From: Dehalococcoidia bacterium
Lineage (GTDB): Bacteria > Chloroflexota > Dehalococcoidia > Dehalococcoidales > JAUVZE01
Assembly: GCA_030602665.1 (NCBI GenBank)
Contig: JAUVZE010000058.1
Span: 1-6,827, forward strand
Reading direction: 5' to 3'
DNA: 6,827 nt
Shown piece after piece: positions 1 to 6,534 of this stretch (its first letter is position 1; each line of letters opens with the position of its first letter). The notes below the pieces were generated by a model. The model was not told the origin of the DNA and searched no databases. It saw only the letters and a program-made list of their open reading frames with translations. Both the position numbers and the translations under genes were made by a program.

Positions 1-111
1 AAAAAGGGCACCAGCCACCGCCGTATCACCTAGCAGTTCTAGTGCTCTTCTTTCATCTCAACAGCCCCTAAAACAGAGCTACAATTAGGCTATTCTCCAT
101 GTTGCGACTTG

Positions 112-140
112 AGTCTAGTCCTGCCTTGAGACTTTGTCAA
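112..140 (-). promoter_or_regulatory. Candidate sigma70-type promoter firing leftward
   Basis: On the minus strand there is a perfect -35 hexamer TTGACA (135-140), a 17-bp spacer and TAGACT (112-117), which matches TATAAT at 4 of 6 positions. Transcription would start near 105 and run out of the left edge, divergent from uvrA. No gene on that side can be confirmed, so this rests on the motif and optimal spacing alone. Confidence 0.35.
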
Positions 141-159
141 TATCACTAGGGGCAGCTTG

Positions 160-176
160 AAGGGGCAAAGCCCCTT
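160..176. repeat. Short perfect hairpin
   Basis: AAGGGGC (160-166) and GCCCCTT (170-176) form a 7-bp perfect stem around an AAA loop. Neither strand has a T-run after it, so a terminator role is not supported. Its G/C-block style resembles stem A of the nearby repeats, so it may be a relic of a related palindromic element. Confidence 0.4.
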
Positions 177-212
177 GAAAATCACCACCCCTGTGAAGGA
201 AGTAGAGCGAAC

Positions 213-310
213 AAGGTGTTTAAGAGGGGCTTTACCCCCTCTTTTTAATATCCTTCCCCCTCTCCTTTGAAGGAGAGGGGGACACAGGGGGTGAGGTTGA
301 TAAACACTCT
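213..310 (+). repeat. MITE-like palindromic repeat, left copy
   Basis: This is a non-coding element of about 98 bp with imperfect terminal inverted repeats (AAGGTGTTTA at 213-222, TAAACACTCT at 301-310) and two hairpins. Stem A pairs 222-229 with 236-243. Stem B pairs 256-267 with 270-281, a perfect 12-bp stem on a 2-nt loop. A segment containing GGGGGTGAGGTTGATAAAC follows. The reverse complement of 6535-6630 aligns along nearly its full length, with most differences in loops and linkers. No transposase is encoded and no clear target-site duplication is visible. It ends about 70 bp before the uvrA start codon. Exact boundaries are uncertain by a few bases. Confidence 0.8.
222..246 (+). terminator. 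Terminator-like hairpin with T-run (repeat stem A)
   Basis: AAGAGGGG (222-229) pairs with CCCCTCTT (236-243) around a CTTTAC loop. The descending arm runs into five T residues (242-246). This has the form of a Rho-independent terminator on the plus strand. It would stop any rightward read-through before uvrA. It is part of the dispersed repeat, so the terminator activity may be incidental. The matching hairpin in the right copy lacks an equivalent T-run on either strand. Confidence 0.5.
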
Positions 311-316
311 ATAGGC

Positions 317-345
317 TTGCTGTGCTTTAGTGCCAGTGCTACAAT
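317..345 (+). promoter_or_regulatory. Candidate uvrA promoter
   Basis: TTGCTG (317-322) and TACAAT (340-345) are separated by exactly 17 bp. The -10 matches TATAAT at 5 of 6 positions; the -35 matches only TTG. The predicted start near 352 gives a leader of about 28 nt. The promoter begins 6 bp after the left repeat ends, so the repeat is its immediate upstream neighbour. Confidence 0.45.
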
Positions 346-356
346 GGCAATTGTAG
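339..356 (+). promoter_or_regulatory. Inverted repeat over the uvrA -10, possible operator
   Basis: CTACAAT (339-345) and ATTGTAG (350-356) form a perfect 7-bp inverted repeat around GGCA. It covers the proposed -10 and transcription start of uvrA, where a repressor would act. A half-site CTACAAT also occurs at 79-85, on the other side of the intergenic region. I do not recognise it as a known SOS box, so a regulatory role is inference from position and symmetry. Confidence 0.35.
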
Positions 357-379
357 GGTAAAGGTGTTGTGAGGGATAT

Positions 380-3232
380 ATGCCACTAGATTCGATAATT
401 ATTAAAGGGGCTCGCGAGCACAACCTCAAAAATATTGATGTGGTTATCCCTCGGGATAAGTTGGTAGTCATTACCGGGGTCTCCGGCTCGGGTAAGAGTT
501 CGCTGGCATTTGATACCATCTATGCCGAAGGGCAGCGGCGCTACGTGGAATCCCTAGCTGCTTATGCCCGCCAGTTTCTGGGCCGGATGGAAAAGCCTGA
601 GGTTGATTATATTGAAGGGTTGAGCCCGGCTGTTTCTATTGACCAGAAGGGACCGAGCCGGAATCCACGGTCTACGGTGGGCACGGTAACCGAAATCTAC
701 GATTACCTAAGACTTCTTTTCGCCCGGGTCGGTCATCCCCACTGCCCCAAGTGTGGACGAGAAATTGCCCGGCAAACGGTGCAGCAGATTGTTGATGCAG
801 TTCAGGCACTACCTGAGAGTAGTCGGATAATGATTCTGGCACCGCTGATTAGAGACCGCAAGGGTGAGTATCAGTCTGTATTTGATGACCTGCGTAAGGC
901 TGGCTATGTCAGGGTTCGGGTTGATGGGCGAATTTATGACCTGTCTGAGGAGTTTCAACTGGATAAGAACCGAAAGCATACCATTGAGGTGGTGGTGGAT
1001 AGACTGGTAATTGGGCAGAGTGGTGGCCAGAGCCGTATTGCTGACTCAGTAGAGACCACCCTCAAGCTTGGGGCCGGGGTGGTGCTGGTATCTATTGTTG
1101 ATGGCGAGGAACTACTGTTTTCCGAGCATTTTGCCTGTGTCCACTGTGGAATAAGCCTGGGTGAGATTGCTCCCAGAACCTTCAGCTTTAATAGCCCTCA
1201 TGGTGCCTGCCCCGCCTGCACTGGCCTGGGGGTTAAACTGGAGATAGACCCCGAGCTGGTTATCCCCAATAAGGAACTCTCCATAGCTCAGGGGGCAATA
1301 CACCCCGTGTGGTATTCCTCCTGGTACTTCGACCAGTTCGAGTCTTTGGCCCGACGCCACGGTTTTTCTCTTCATACCCCGGTCAGGGAGCTCAGTGAGC
1401 ATCAGTTGAAGCTGATACTTTTTGGTGAAGAAGGTGAAATGGTAAGGTATCGAAGCCGGTATGGTCATGTCAGAGAATACTTCAGTGGCTATGAGGGAGT
1501 AATCCCGCGCATGGAGCGCCTGTACCGTGACACAGAGTCTGAACACTCCCGGGCTAACATAGAGCGTTACATGGTGTCCAGGGTGTGTCCGGTCTGTGAG
1601 GGTAGGCGGCTTAAACCGGAATCTCTGGCAGTGACCGTCGGTGGTAGCAATATTGTTGAGGTTAGCTCAATGTCAGTGACTCAGTCACTGGAGTGGGTGG
1701 CTGGCCTTGGTGGTGGGGAGACTATCTTGAGTGAACGCGAGCAAATCATTGCCCATGAAGTCCTTAAGGAGATTCAGTCCAGACTTGGCTTCCTCAAGGA
1801 TGTGGGCTTGGACTATATTACCATTGACCGTCCCTCGGCTACCCTTTCTGGCGGTGAGGCACAGCGAATTCGCTTGGCAACCCAGATTGGTAGTGGGCTT
1901 ATGGGGGTGCTCTATATCTGTGATGAGCCTACCGTGGGACTTCACCCGGCCGATGACTTTCGCTTGATTGGGACATTGAAGAGACTTAGAGATTTGGGCA
2001 ACACCATACTGGTGGTTGAGCATGACGAAGCCATGATGCGGGCCGCCGACCACATTATTGATATGGGACCCGGGGCTGGGGAACACGGCGGCTGGATTGT
2101 CGCCACCGGAACACTGGCTGATATTGCTAACTCAAAGGAGTCAATAACCGGTCAGTATCTTAGTGGTGTCAAACAGATTCCTTTGCCAGCCAAGCGTCGC
2201 CCAGGCTCAGGCGAGGAGATAGTGATAAAGGGGGCTAGGCAGAACAATCTAAAGAACATAGATGTCTCTATCCCCCTGGGCAAGTTTGTTTGTATCACCG
2301 GAGTTTCAGGTAGTGGCAAGAGCACTCTGATTGATGAAATTATGTATAAAAAGCTGGCTCAGCTCTTCTATCGGTCAAGGGAAAAAGCTGGTGATTGCGA
2401 TGATATTATCGGTGTTGAGTATATTGATAAGGTAGTCAATATTGACCAGTCTCCTATCGGGCGTACCCCACGCAGTAATCCGGCAACCTACACTGGCACC
2501 TTTACTCCAATTCGTGAGCTGTTTGCTACCGTTCCTGAGGCACGGATGAGAGGCTATGCCCCCGGTCGGTTCTCGTTCAATGTCAAGGGTGGGCGTTGTG
2601 AGGCTTGCCGTGGGGAGGGCTTTATCCAGATTGAGATGCAGTTTTTGCCCGATGTGACTGTTCCCTGTGAGGTGTGTAAGGGGAAGCGCTACAATCGCGA
2701 GGCTCTGGAGATTAGATTTAAGGGTAAGAATATCGCTGAGGTATTGGATATGAGCGTAGAGCAGGCACTGGCTTTCTTTGAGCATTTCCCCAAGGTGAGG
2801 ACTAAGCTTCAAACCTTAAACGACGTCGGGCTAGGCTATATCCGCCTCGGTCAGCCAGCCCCCACCCTTTCTGGCGGTGAGGCGCAGAGGGTGAAGCTGG
2901 CTACCGAACTGTCGCGGCGGTCTACCGGCAGGACATTATATCTCCTTGATGAACCAACTACCGGTCTCTCCTTTGAGGATGTGGCAGCATTACTAGGGGT
3001 GCTACAGCGTCTGGTTGATGCCGGTAATACGGTGATTGTTATTGAGCACCACCTGGACGTGATAAAGAATGCCGACTGGATTATTGACCTTGGGCCGGGG
3101 GCTGGCGACCGGGGTGGCTATATTGTAGCTAACGGAACACCCGAGGAAATAGCTGGGGAGAGGTCTTCAGCCACCGGGCAGTATTTAGGCAGGGTATTAG
3201 CTAAACATACTGAGTATTCTCTAACCGGCTGA
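380..3232 (+). CDS. uvrA: Excinuclease ABC subunit A (UvrA)
   Basis: UvrA is the cytoplasmic ABC-type ATPase that dimerises, finds bulky or helix-distorting DNA lesions and loads UvrB in nucleotide excision repair. The 950-residue protein matches the usual length (E. coli about 940). ABC domain 1 has Walker A GVSGSGKS (33-40), signature LSGGEAQR (489-496), Walker B D515-E516 and switch H548. The UvrB-binding insertion (about 120-250) follows the HCPKCG motif (C122, C125). Zinc module 1 is C253/C256 and C277/C280. ABC domain 2 has Walker A 641-648, zinc module C740/C743 with C763/C766, signature from L830, Walker B D857-E858 and H890. The start is supported by GAGGG (371-375), 4 nt upstream, and by the typical N-terminus IIIKGAREHNLKNIDV. 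One oddity is TTGLS at S864, where nearly all UvrAs have TTGLH. The gene is intact and may extend as an operon into the HD gene. Confidence 0.98.
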   Translation: MPLDSIIIKGAREHNLKNIDVVIPRDKLVVITGVSGSGKSSLAFDTIYAEGQRRYVESLAAYARQFLGRMEKPEVDYIEGLSPAVSIDQKGPSRNPRSTVGTVTEIYDYLRLLFARVGHPHCPKCGREIARQTVQQIVDAVQALPESSRIMILAPLIRDRKGEYQSVFDDLRKAGYVRVRVDGRIYDLSEEFQLDKNRKHTIEVVVDRLVIGQSGGQSRIADSVETTLKLGAGVVLVSIVDGEELLFSEHFACVHCGISLGEIAPRTFSFNSPHGACPACTGLGVKLEIDPELVIPNKELSIAQGAIHPVWYSSWYFDQFESLARRHGFSLHTPVRELSEHQLKLILFGEEGEMVRYRSRYGHVREYFSGYEGVIPRMERLYRDTESEHSRANIERYMVSRVCPVCEGRRLKPESLAVTVGGSNIVEVSSMSVTQSLEWVAGLGGGETILSEREQIIAHEVLKEIQSRLGFLKDVGLDYITIDRPSATLSGGEAQRIRLATQIGSGLMGVLYICDEPTVGLHPADDFRLIGTLKRLRDLGNTILVVEHDEAMMRAADHIIDMGPGAGEHGGWIVATGTLADIANSKESITGQYLSGVKQIPLPAKRRPGSGEEIVIKGARQNNLKNIDVSIPLGKFVCITGVSGSGKSTLIDEIMYKKLAQLFYRSREKAGDCDDIIGVEYIDKVVNIDQSPIGRTPRSNPATYTGTFTPIRELFATVPEARMRGYAPGRFSFNVKGGRCEACRGEGFIQIEMQFLPDVTVPCEVCKGKRYNREALEIRFKGKNIAEVLDMSVEQALAFFEHFPKVRTKLQTLNDVGLGYIRLGQPAPTLSGGEAQRVKLATELSRRSTGRTLYLLDEPTTGLSFEDVAALLGVLQRLVDAGNTVIVIEHHLDVIKNADWIIDLGPGAGDRGGYIVANGTPEEIAGERSSATGQYLGRVLAKHTEYSLTG

Positions 3233-3357
3233 CTATTGCTACCAGTACCTGATAGGAAATGCATGGTTAGCCGTCCTAGCCCGTGCTATCATTGGTATCA
3301 CCGGTCTAATACTGACCTTACTGTTAAGACCAGCCTTTAGCCAAGAAGGAGGAACCG
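3233..3357 (+). other. uvrA-HD gene spacer
   Basis: This 125-bp gap has no clear intrinsic terminator and no convincing promoter, so read-through from uvrA into the HD gene is plausible. A 25-codon ATG frame (3263-3340) exists but looks random. Another frame, open from 3225 to 3377, reads as a hydrophobic segment (IIGITGLILTLLL) but has no ATG, GTG or TTG start. Confidence 0.5.
3346..3352 (+). promoter_or_regulatory. Strong ribosome binding site for the HD gene
   Basis: AAGGAGG lies 5 nt before the ATG at 3358 and is nearly the full anti-Shine-Dalgarno complement. It fixes the start codon of the HD gene and predicts efficient independent initiation. Confidence 0.85.
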
Positions 3358-3909
3358 ATGAATCGAGAAAAAGTCCTTGAATCTATCAAAGCCAATGTAG
3401 AGAACCAAAATATGGTAAAGCACATGCTAGCTACTGAGGCGATTATGCGGGCTCTAGCCAGGCGCCTGGGTGAAGATGAGGAGGAGTGGGGGCTCACCGG
3501 GCTACTGCATGATATAGATGTGGAGCTTACCAAAGGAGATATGAGTGTACATAGTAAACTGGGGGCTGACCTTACCAGGGAGTTGGGAGCTAGTGAGACT
3601 ATGGCTCACGCCATCCTATGCCATAATGAGAGGCATGGCGTCTCCCGAGAGACAAAGCTGGATAAGGCTTTATTCTGTGCTGACCCCTTGACTGGTCTAA
3701 TTACGGCTGCTGCCCTGGTTCGCCCGGATAAGAAATTGGCTGGACTTGAAGCTAGCTCAGTAATAAAAAAATCTAAGCAGAAGAGCTTTGCTGCCGGAGC
3801 AAATAGAGAGCATATTGCCACGTGCAGCGAAATCGGGCTTGAGTTTGGTGAGTTCATCGAGCTGGGGGTAGCCGCTATGCAGGGAATCGCTGAGGAACTA
3901 GGACTGTAA
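3358..3909 (+). CDS. HD-superfamily predicted hydrolase (COG2316-like)
   Basis: This 183-residue soluble protein has no signal peptide or membrane segment. It carries an HD phosphohydrolase fold signature: H22 (KHMLATEAIMRALA), the HD pair H51-D52 in GLLHDID, further histidines H65, H84 and H89 (HAILCHNE), and D109 in ADPLTGLI. H22, H51, D52 and D109 are the likely core metal ligands. HD proteins of this type cleave phosphate esters, often of nucleotides, but the substrate of this subfamily is unknown to me. The C-terminal half (AAALVRPDKKL, FAAGANREHI, EFIELGVAAMQGIAEELGL) fits my memory of the COG2316 family along its whole length, so the gene appears complete. It lies 125 bp after uvrA on the same strand, suggesting possible co-transcription, and converges on sbcC with 5 bp between stop codons. 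A role in repair or nucleotide-pool cleaning is inference from neighbours only. Confidence 0.88.
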   Translation: MNREKVLESIKANVENQNMVKHMLATEAIMRALARRLGEDEEEWGLTGLLHDIDVELTKGDMSVHSKLGADLTRELGASETMAHAILCHNERHGVSRETKLDKALFCADPLTGLITAAALVRPDKKLAGLEASSVIKKSKQKSFAAGANREHIATCSEIGLEFGEFIELGVAAMQGIAEELGL

Positions 3910-3914
3910 GTTAG

Positions 3915-6485
3915 CTAGCTCACTGATAGTGTTGAGCCTTCGGCAGTTTTGATAACATCAACACGGGCGGGGAAGGCGTCTTTAAGCTCTTCAATATGAG
4001 TGATGACAATTATTTTGTCAAAGTCATCCTGAATGGAATTTATCGCCTCTTTAAGTTTTTCTATGCCGAAACTATCTTGAGTGCCAAAGCCCTCATCAAT
4101 AATCAAGGTGGGAAGCGGTGCTCCAGCTCGCCTGGCCAGTAGCTTGGACAGGGCAATCCGGATGGCAAAGTTAATGCGAAAGGCCTCACCACCACTAAAC
4201 ATTTCGTAATTTCTCGTCCCAAGCTCATCCGAGATATTAATATCCAGGGTTTCTAGTAAATTCCCTTTCTTTGTTTCCCGCTGGGTTTCAATCTTCACCT
4301 GCATTCTATTATCAGTCATGCGTCCCAATAGTTTATTGGCTTCAGTTTCAATTTCAGGCAGTGCCATTTCAATGAGCAGAGCTTGAATCCCCTTTTTGCC
4401 AAAGGCTTGAGCTAGGTCTCTATAGATTTTCTCTTGTTTTGAGGCTTGCCCCAGCAGCCTTTCCTTTTCCTTCTTTTTTATCTCCAGCTCAGAGCAGCGC
4501 TGTAGCTTTGCCTTTACACTCCACGTTATTTCCTGGGCTTGCTTTTGTTGTGCCGCTAGCGCTTGGTGCTCAGCTTCAGCCTGGGCTAAATCACTAACTA
4601 GCTGGGGGAGTAAACTAAGTTCCATAGTCAGCTCTTGTCTTTTTTGATTATCAATCTCCAGGCTGTATCGTAGTTCTTGAGCAGCTTGCTCAGCTCTAGA
4701 AGCCGCCTCCCTTTCTTGACTAACGAGCCTATCAGCCTCTTCTAGTCTTCGCTTTGTTGGTTCATACTGCCCTAGCTCAGTCAGGCGGTGGCGCACCTGT
4801 TCGTGTTGCTGTGAATCATAGCCAAGTTTAGCCAGTTGGCTGTCAACTTCATGCAGGGCTTCTTGCTCAATGACAGCGAAATCCTTCTTGGCTAGGTGCT
4901 GTTCAATTTCGGCCAGTTTTTCTCTCTCCTCTCTTAGCTTACTGCTTGCCTCTTCAGCTTCAGTAATCTCTTTACTCAAGATGCTGGCTTTACTCTGAGC
5001 CGAGGCTTTATCTCGGTTTAACCTGGCTTCTAGCTGTGATATCTCACTCTCCAGCGACTCTAGCTCCATTTTCTTTTGAGCCCGCTCGGTCTGATTTGAC
5101 TTCAGGGAATTGGATTTGCTGTCTCTATCAGTAGCATATTTGGTCTCAATTCGCCGTCGCTCGTCTATGCCTAGCTCGGTCTCACACAGGGGGCATTTGG
5201 CATCACTCTGGGTTGACAGGAGGTTGAGTTTTTCCTCTATCTCCTCTATCTCCTTCTCCAGCCGGGTTTTGTTAGTCTCCAGATAGTGAACCTGAGTGCG
5301 TAGTTCCTGGCTGTTTTGTCGCTTCCGGCGTAGTGTTTCCTCCACCTCAGTCAACTGGTACCACTCAGCCTGCATCTGCTGGAGCTCATTCCTGAGTTGA
5401 GATAGTTTTTGAGAAATAGCCTCCAGTTCGGTGATTCTGTTTTGAGCTACGGCATGGTCAGTAAGCATAGCCGCTTGAGCTCTCTCAATAGCCCTGTCTA
5501 GCTCGCTTTTACGGTCGTTTAGCTTGACGAGCAATCCCAATTTTTGGTTCAACTCGTCATTTAATCTCTTGGCTTCAGCAAACTGGGTATAGCCTTCTTC
5601 TATGGTAGAGCGCCGGGCGATTAGCTCTTCATACTCTTTGAGCCGAGAGAGGTATTGATTAATTTGGTCATCCCAGCGCCCCAGTTCTCTCTCCATCTTT
5701 ACTATGTGCTCCTCTAACTGAGCCAGTTGGAGCTTCTTGTTTTCCAGGGATTCCTTCTCCTGCCGTCGGAGGTTAAGTTGGCATTCCTGCTCTTTTATTA
5801 TGGTCTCTACGCGGGAGAGTTCACTTTGTGCTTGTTCCAATTCAGCTTCGTAGGCCGGCTTGTAAGTTAGCTCATCTGAAATATCTTTAATAGCGTTCTC
5901 TAGCTGTGCCTTTTCTATCTCCTGCTCTTTAGCCAGGTTCTTGGCTTGCTCCTCAAGTTGGTCATAGAAGGAAAGCTCAAGAATATCAGCTAGCACCTGC
6001 TTACGCTCACTAGGGCGCTTAATGGTGAACTCATCAGCATGACCCTGCCGCAAGAAGACGCTGTTAATAAAGGTAGTGTAGTCCATATGTAGAACATCAA
6101 TAATCTTTTGCTGTGTTTGGGTTACACTATTGCCGGTAATTGACCTGAAACCATTCCCGGTGGCTATCTGAAACTCCAGGATAGTTTGCCCCGAGCCTCC
6201 TCGTCGCCTGGGCTTAGAGTGCTTGCGTATGATGCGATATGGCTGCTCTCCCACAGCGAAGTCAAACTCCACCTCCATCTCCGTCTGACCTAGGTGAATG
6301 AGGTCGTCATCACTTTTAGCTCTGGCTTTTCCCCATAGTGTCCAGGTGATAGCATCAATTAAGGCTGACTTACCATTGCCGTTGTCACCACAGATGCAGG
6401 CGGTGTGGATACCAGCAAAGGAGAGCGGTGGCACGTTATCCCGGTAGCACATAAAATTGCGCAACTGTAACTTAATGGGAATCAT
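3915..6485 (-). CDS. sbcC: SbcC/Rad50-type DNA repair ATPase
   Basis: SbcC/Rad50 is the ATPase and DNA-tethering subunit of the SbcCD (Mre11-Rad50) complex, which opens hairpins and processes double-strand ends. The N-terminal ATPase half has the family opening (LQLRNFMCYRDN), Walker A GDNGNGKS (33-40) and Q-loop Q147 (FLRQGHADEF). Long Glu/Lys/Gln-rich coiled coils run from about 170 to 425 and 445 to 690. The zinc hook CPLC (C431, C434) sits almost exactly mid-protein. The C-terminal half has signature SGGE (764-767), Walker B D797-E798 (LIIDEGFGTQD) and switch H830. At 856 residues it is nearer archaeal Rad50 than E. coli SbcC (about 1,050), mainly through shorter coils. The ATG at 6485 is supported by GGAG (6493-6496), 7 nt upstream on the minus strand. 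The usual partner sbcD is not adjacent in this window. All ATPase and hook residues are present, so it should be functional. Confidence 0.95.
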   Translation of the reverse strand: MIPIKLQLRNFMCYRDNVPPLSFAGIHTACICGDNGNGKSALIDAITWTLWGKARAKSDDDLIHLGQTEMEVEFDFAVGEQPYRIIRKHSKPRRRGGSGQTILEFQIATGNGFRSITGNSVTQTQQKIIDVLHMDYTTFINSVFLRQGHADEFTIKRPSERKQVLADILELSFYDQLEEQAKNLAKEQEIEKAQLENAIKDISDELTYKPAYEAELEQAQSELSRVETIIKEQECQLNLRRQEKESLENKKLQLAQLEEHIVKMERELGRWDDQINQYLSRLKEYEELIARRSTIEEGYTQFAEAKRLNDELNQKLGLLVKLNDRKSELDRAIERAQAAMLTDHAVAQNRITELEAISQKLSQLRNELQQMQAEWYQLTEVEETLRRKRQNSQELRTQVHYLETNKTRLEKEIEEIEEKLNLLSTQSDAKCPLCETELGIDERRRIETKYATDRDSKSNSLKSNQTERAQKKMELESLESEISQLEARLNRDKASAQSKASILSKEITEAEEASSKLREEREKLAEIEQHLAKKDFAVIEQEALHEVDSQLAKLGYDSQQHEQVRHRLTELGQYEPTKRRLEEADRLVSQEREAASRAEQAAQELRYSLEIDNQKRQELTMELSLLPQLVSDLAQAEAEHQALAAQQKQAQEITWSVKAKLQRCSELEIKKKEKERLLGQASKQEKIYRDLAQAFGKKGIQALLIEMALPEIETEANKLLGRMTDNRMQVKIETQRETKKGNLLETLDINISDELGTRNYEMFSGGEAFRINFAIRIALSKLLARRAGAPLPTLIIDEGFGTQDSFGIEKLKEAINSIQDDFDKIIVITHIEELKDAFPARVDVIKTAEGSTLSVS

Positions 6486-6496
6486 TCAACAGCTCC

Positions 6497-6517
6497 AGAT
6501 AACCACATTCGTTATCT
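6497..6517 (-). promoter_or_regulatory. Perfect inverted repeat in the sbcC leader
   Basis: AGATAAC (6497-6503) and GTTATCT (6511-6517) are perfect 7-bp inverted arms around a 7-bp spacer. The repeat sits between the proposed -10 element and the ribosome binding site and overlaps the predicted transcription start near 6511. The spacing suits a dimeric DNA-binding regulator. A weak, A/T-rich RNA hairpin is less likely. The regulator cannot be named. Confidence 0.4.
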
Positions 6518-6526
6518 ATTTTAACA
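6518..6526 (-). promoter_or_regulatory. Candidate extended -10 promoter of sbcC
   Basis: On the minus strand this reads TGTTAAAAT, an extended -10 (TGn) joined to TAAAAT (5 of 6 to consensus). No good -35 is present 16-18 bp upstream, where the end of the right repeat lies. The expected leader is about 26 nt. The local A/T-rich stretch supports a promoter. Confidence 0.4.
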
Positions 6527-6534
6527 TAATTGAA

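Larger units (their letters stand above)
1..212. other. Left intergenic region, no supportable gene
   Basis: No open frame here has both a credible start and convincing protein character. The minus strand has a short open frame leaving the left edge (57 down to 1, reading DERRALELLGDTAVAGALF), but an in-frame TGA precedes it at 58-60 and it has no good start. The only structured elements I see are a candidate leftward promoter (112-140) and a perfect hairpin (160-176). The region separates uvrA from whatever lies to the left. Confidence 0.5.

Noticed and set aside
208..221. CGAAC...GTT resembling a Gram-positive LexA box upstream of uvrA
   Set aside because: The half-sites are 5 bp apart rather than 4 and the right half (GTTTA) departs from consensus. 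It also overlaps the terminus of the repeat, which explains the GTGTTTA sequence.
213..310. CRISPR-like or riboswitch interpretation of the palindromic repeat
   Set aside because: There is no tandem array or spacer series, only two dispersed copies 6 kb apart in opposite orientation. No known riboswitch core motif is visible.
232..519. Minus-strand frame of 95 codons
   Set aside because: Most of it is antisense to the uvrA Walker A region and the rest crosses the hairpin repeat. The composition is that of a shadow frame.
1112..2812. Several frames of 78-145 codons within uvrA on both strands
   Set aside because: All lie wholly inside the strongly supported uvrA gene and show no recognisable protein features.
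3263..3340. 25-codon ATG frame in the uvrA-HD gap with a weak AGGA upstream
   Set aside because: The peptide has no recognisable character and its length is within random expectation. It ends just before the HD gene's ribosome binding site, which weakly suggests a leader peptide, but nothing else supports that.
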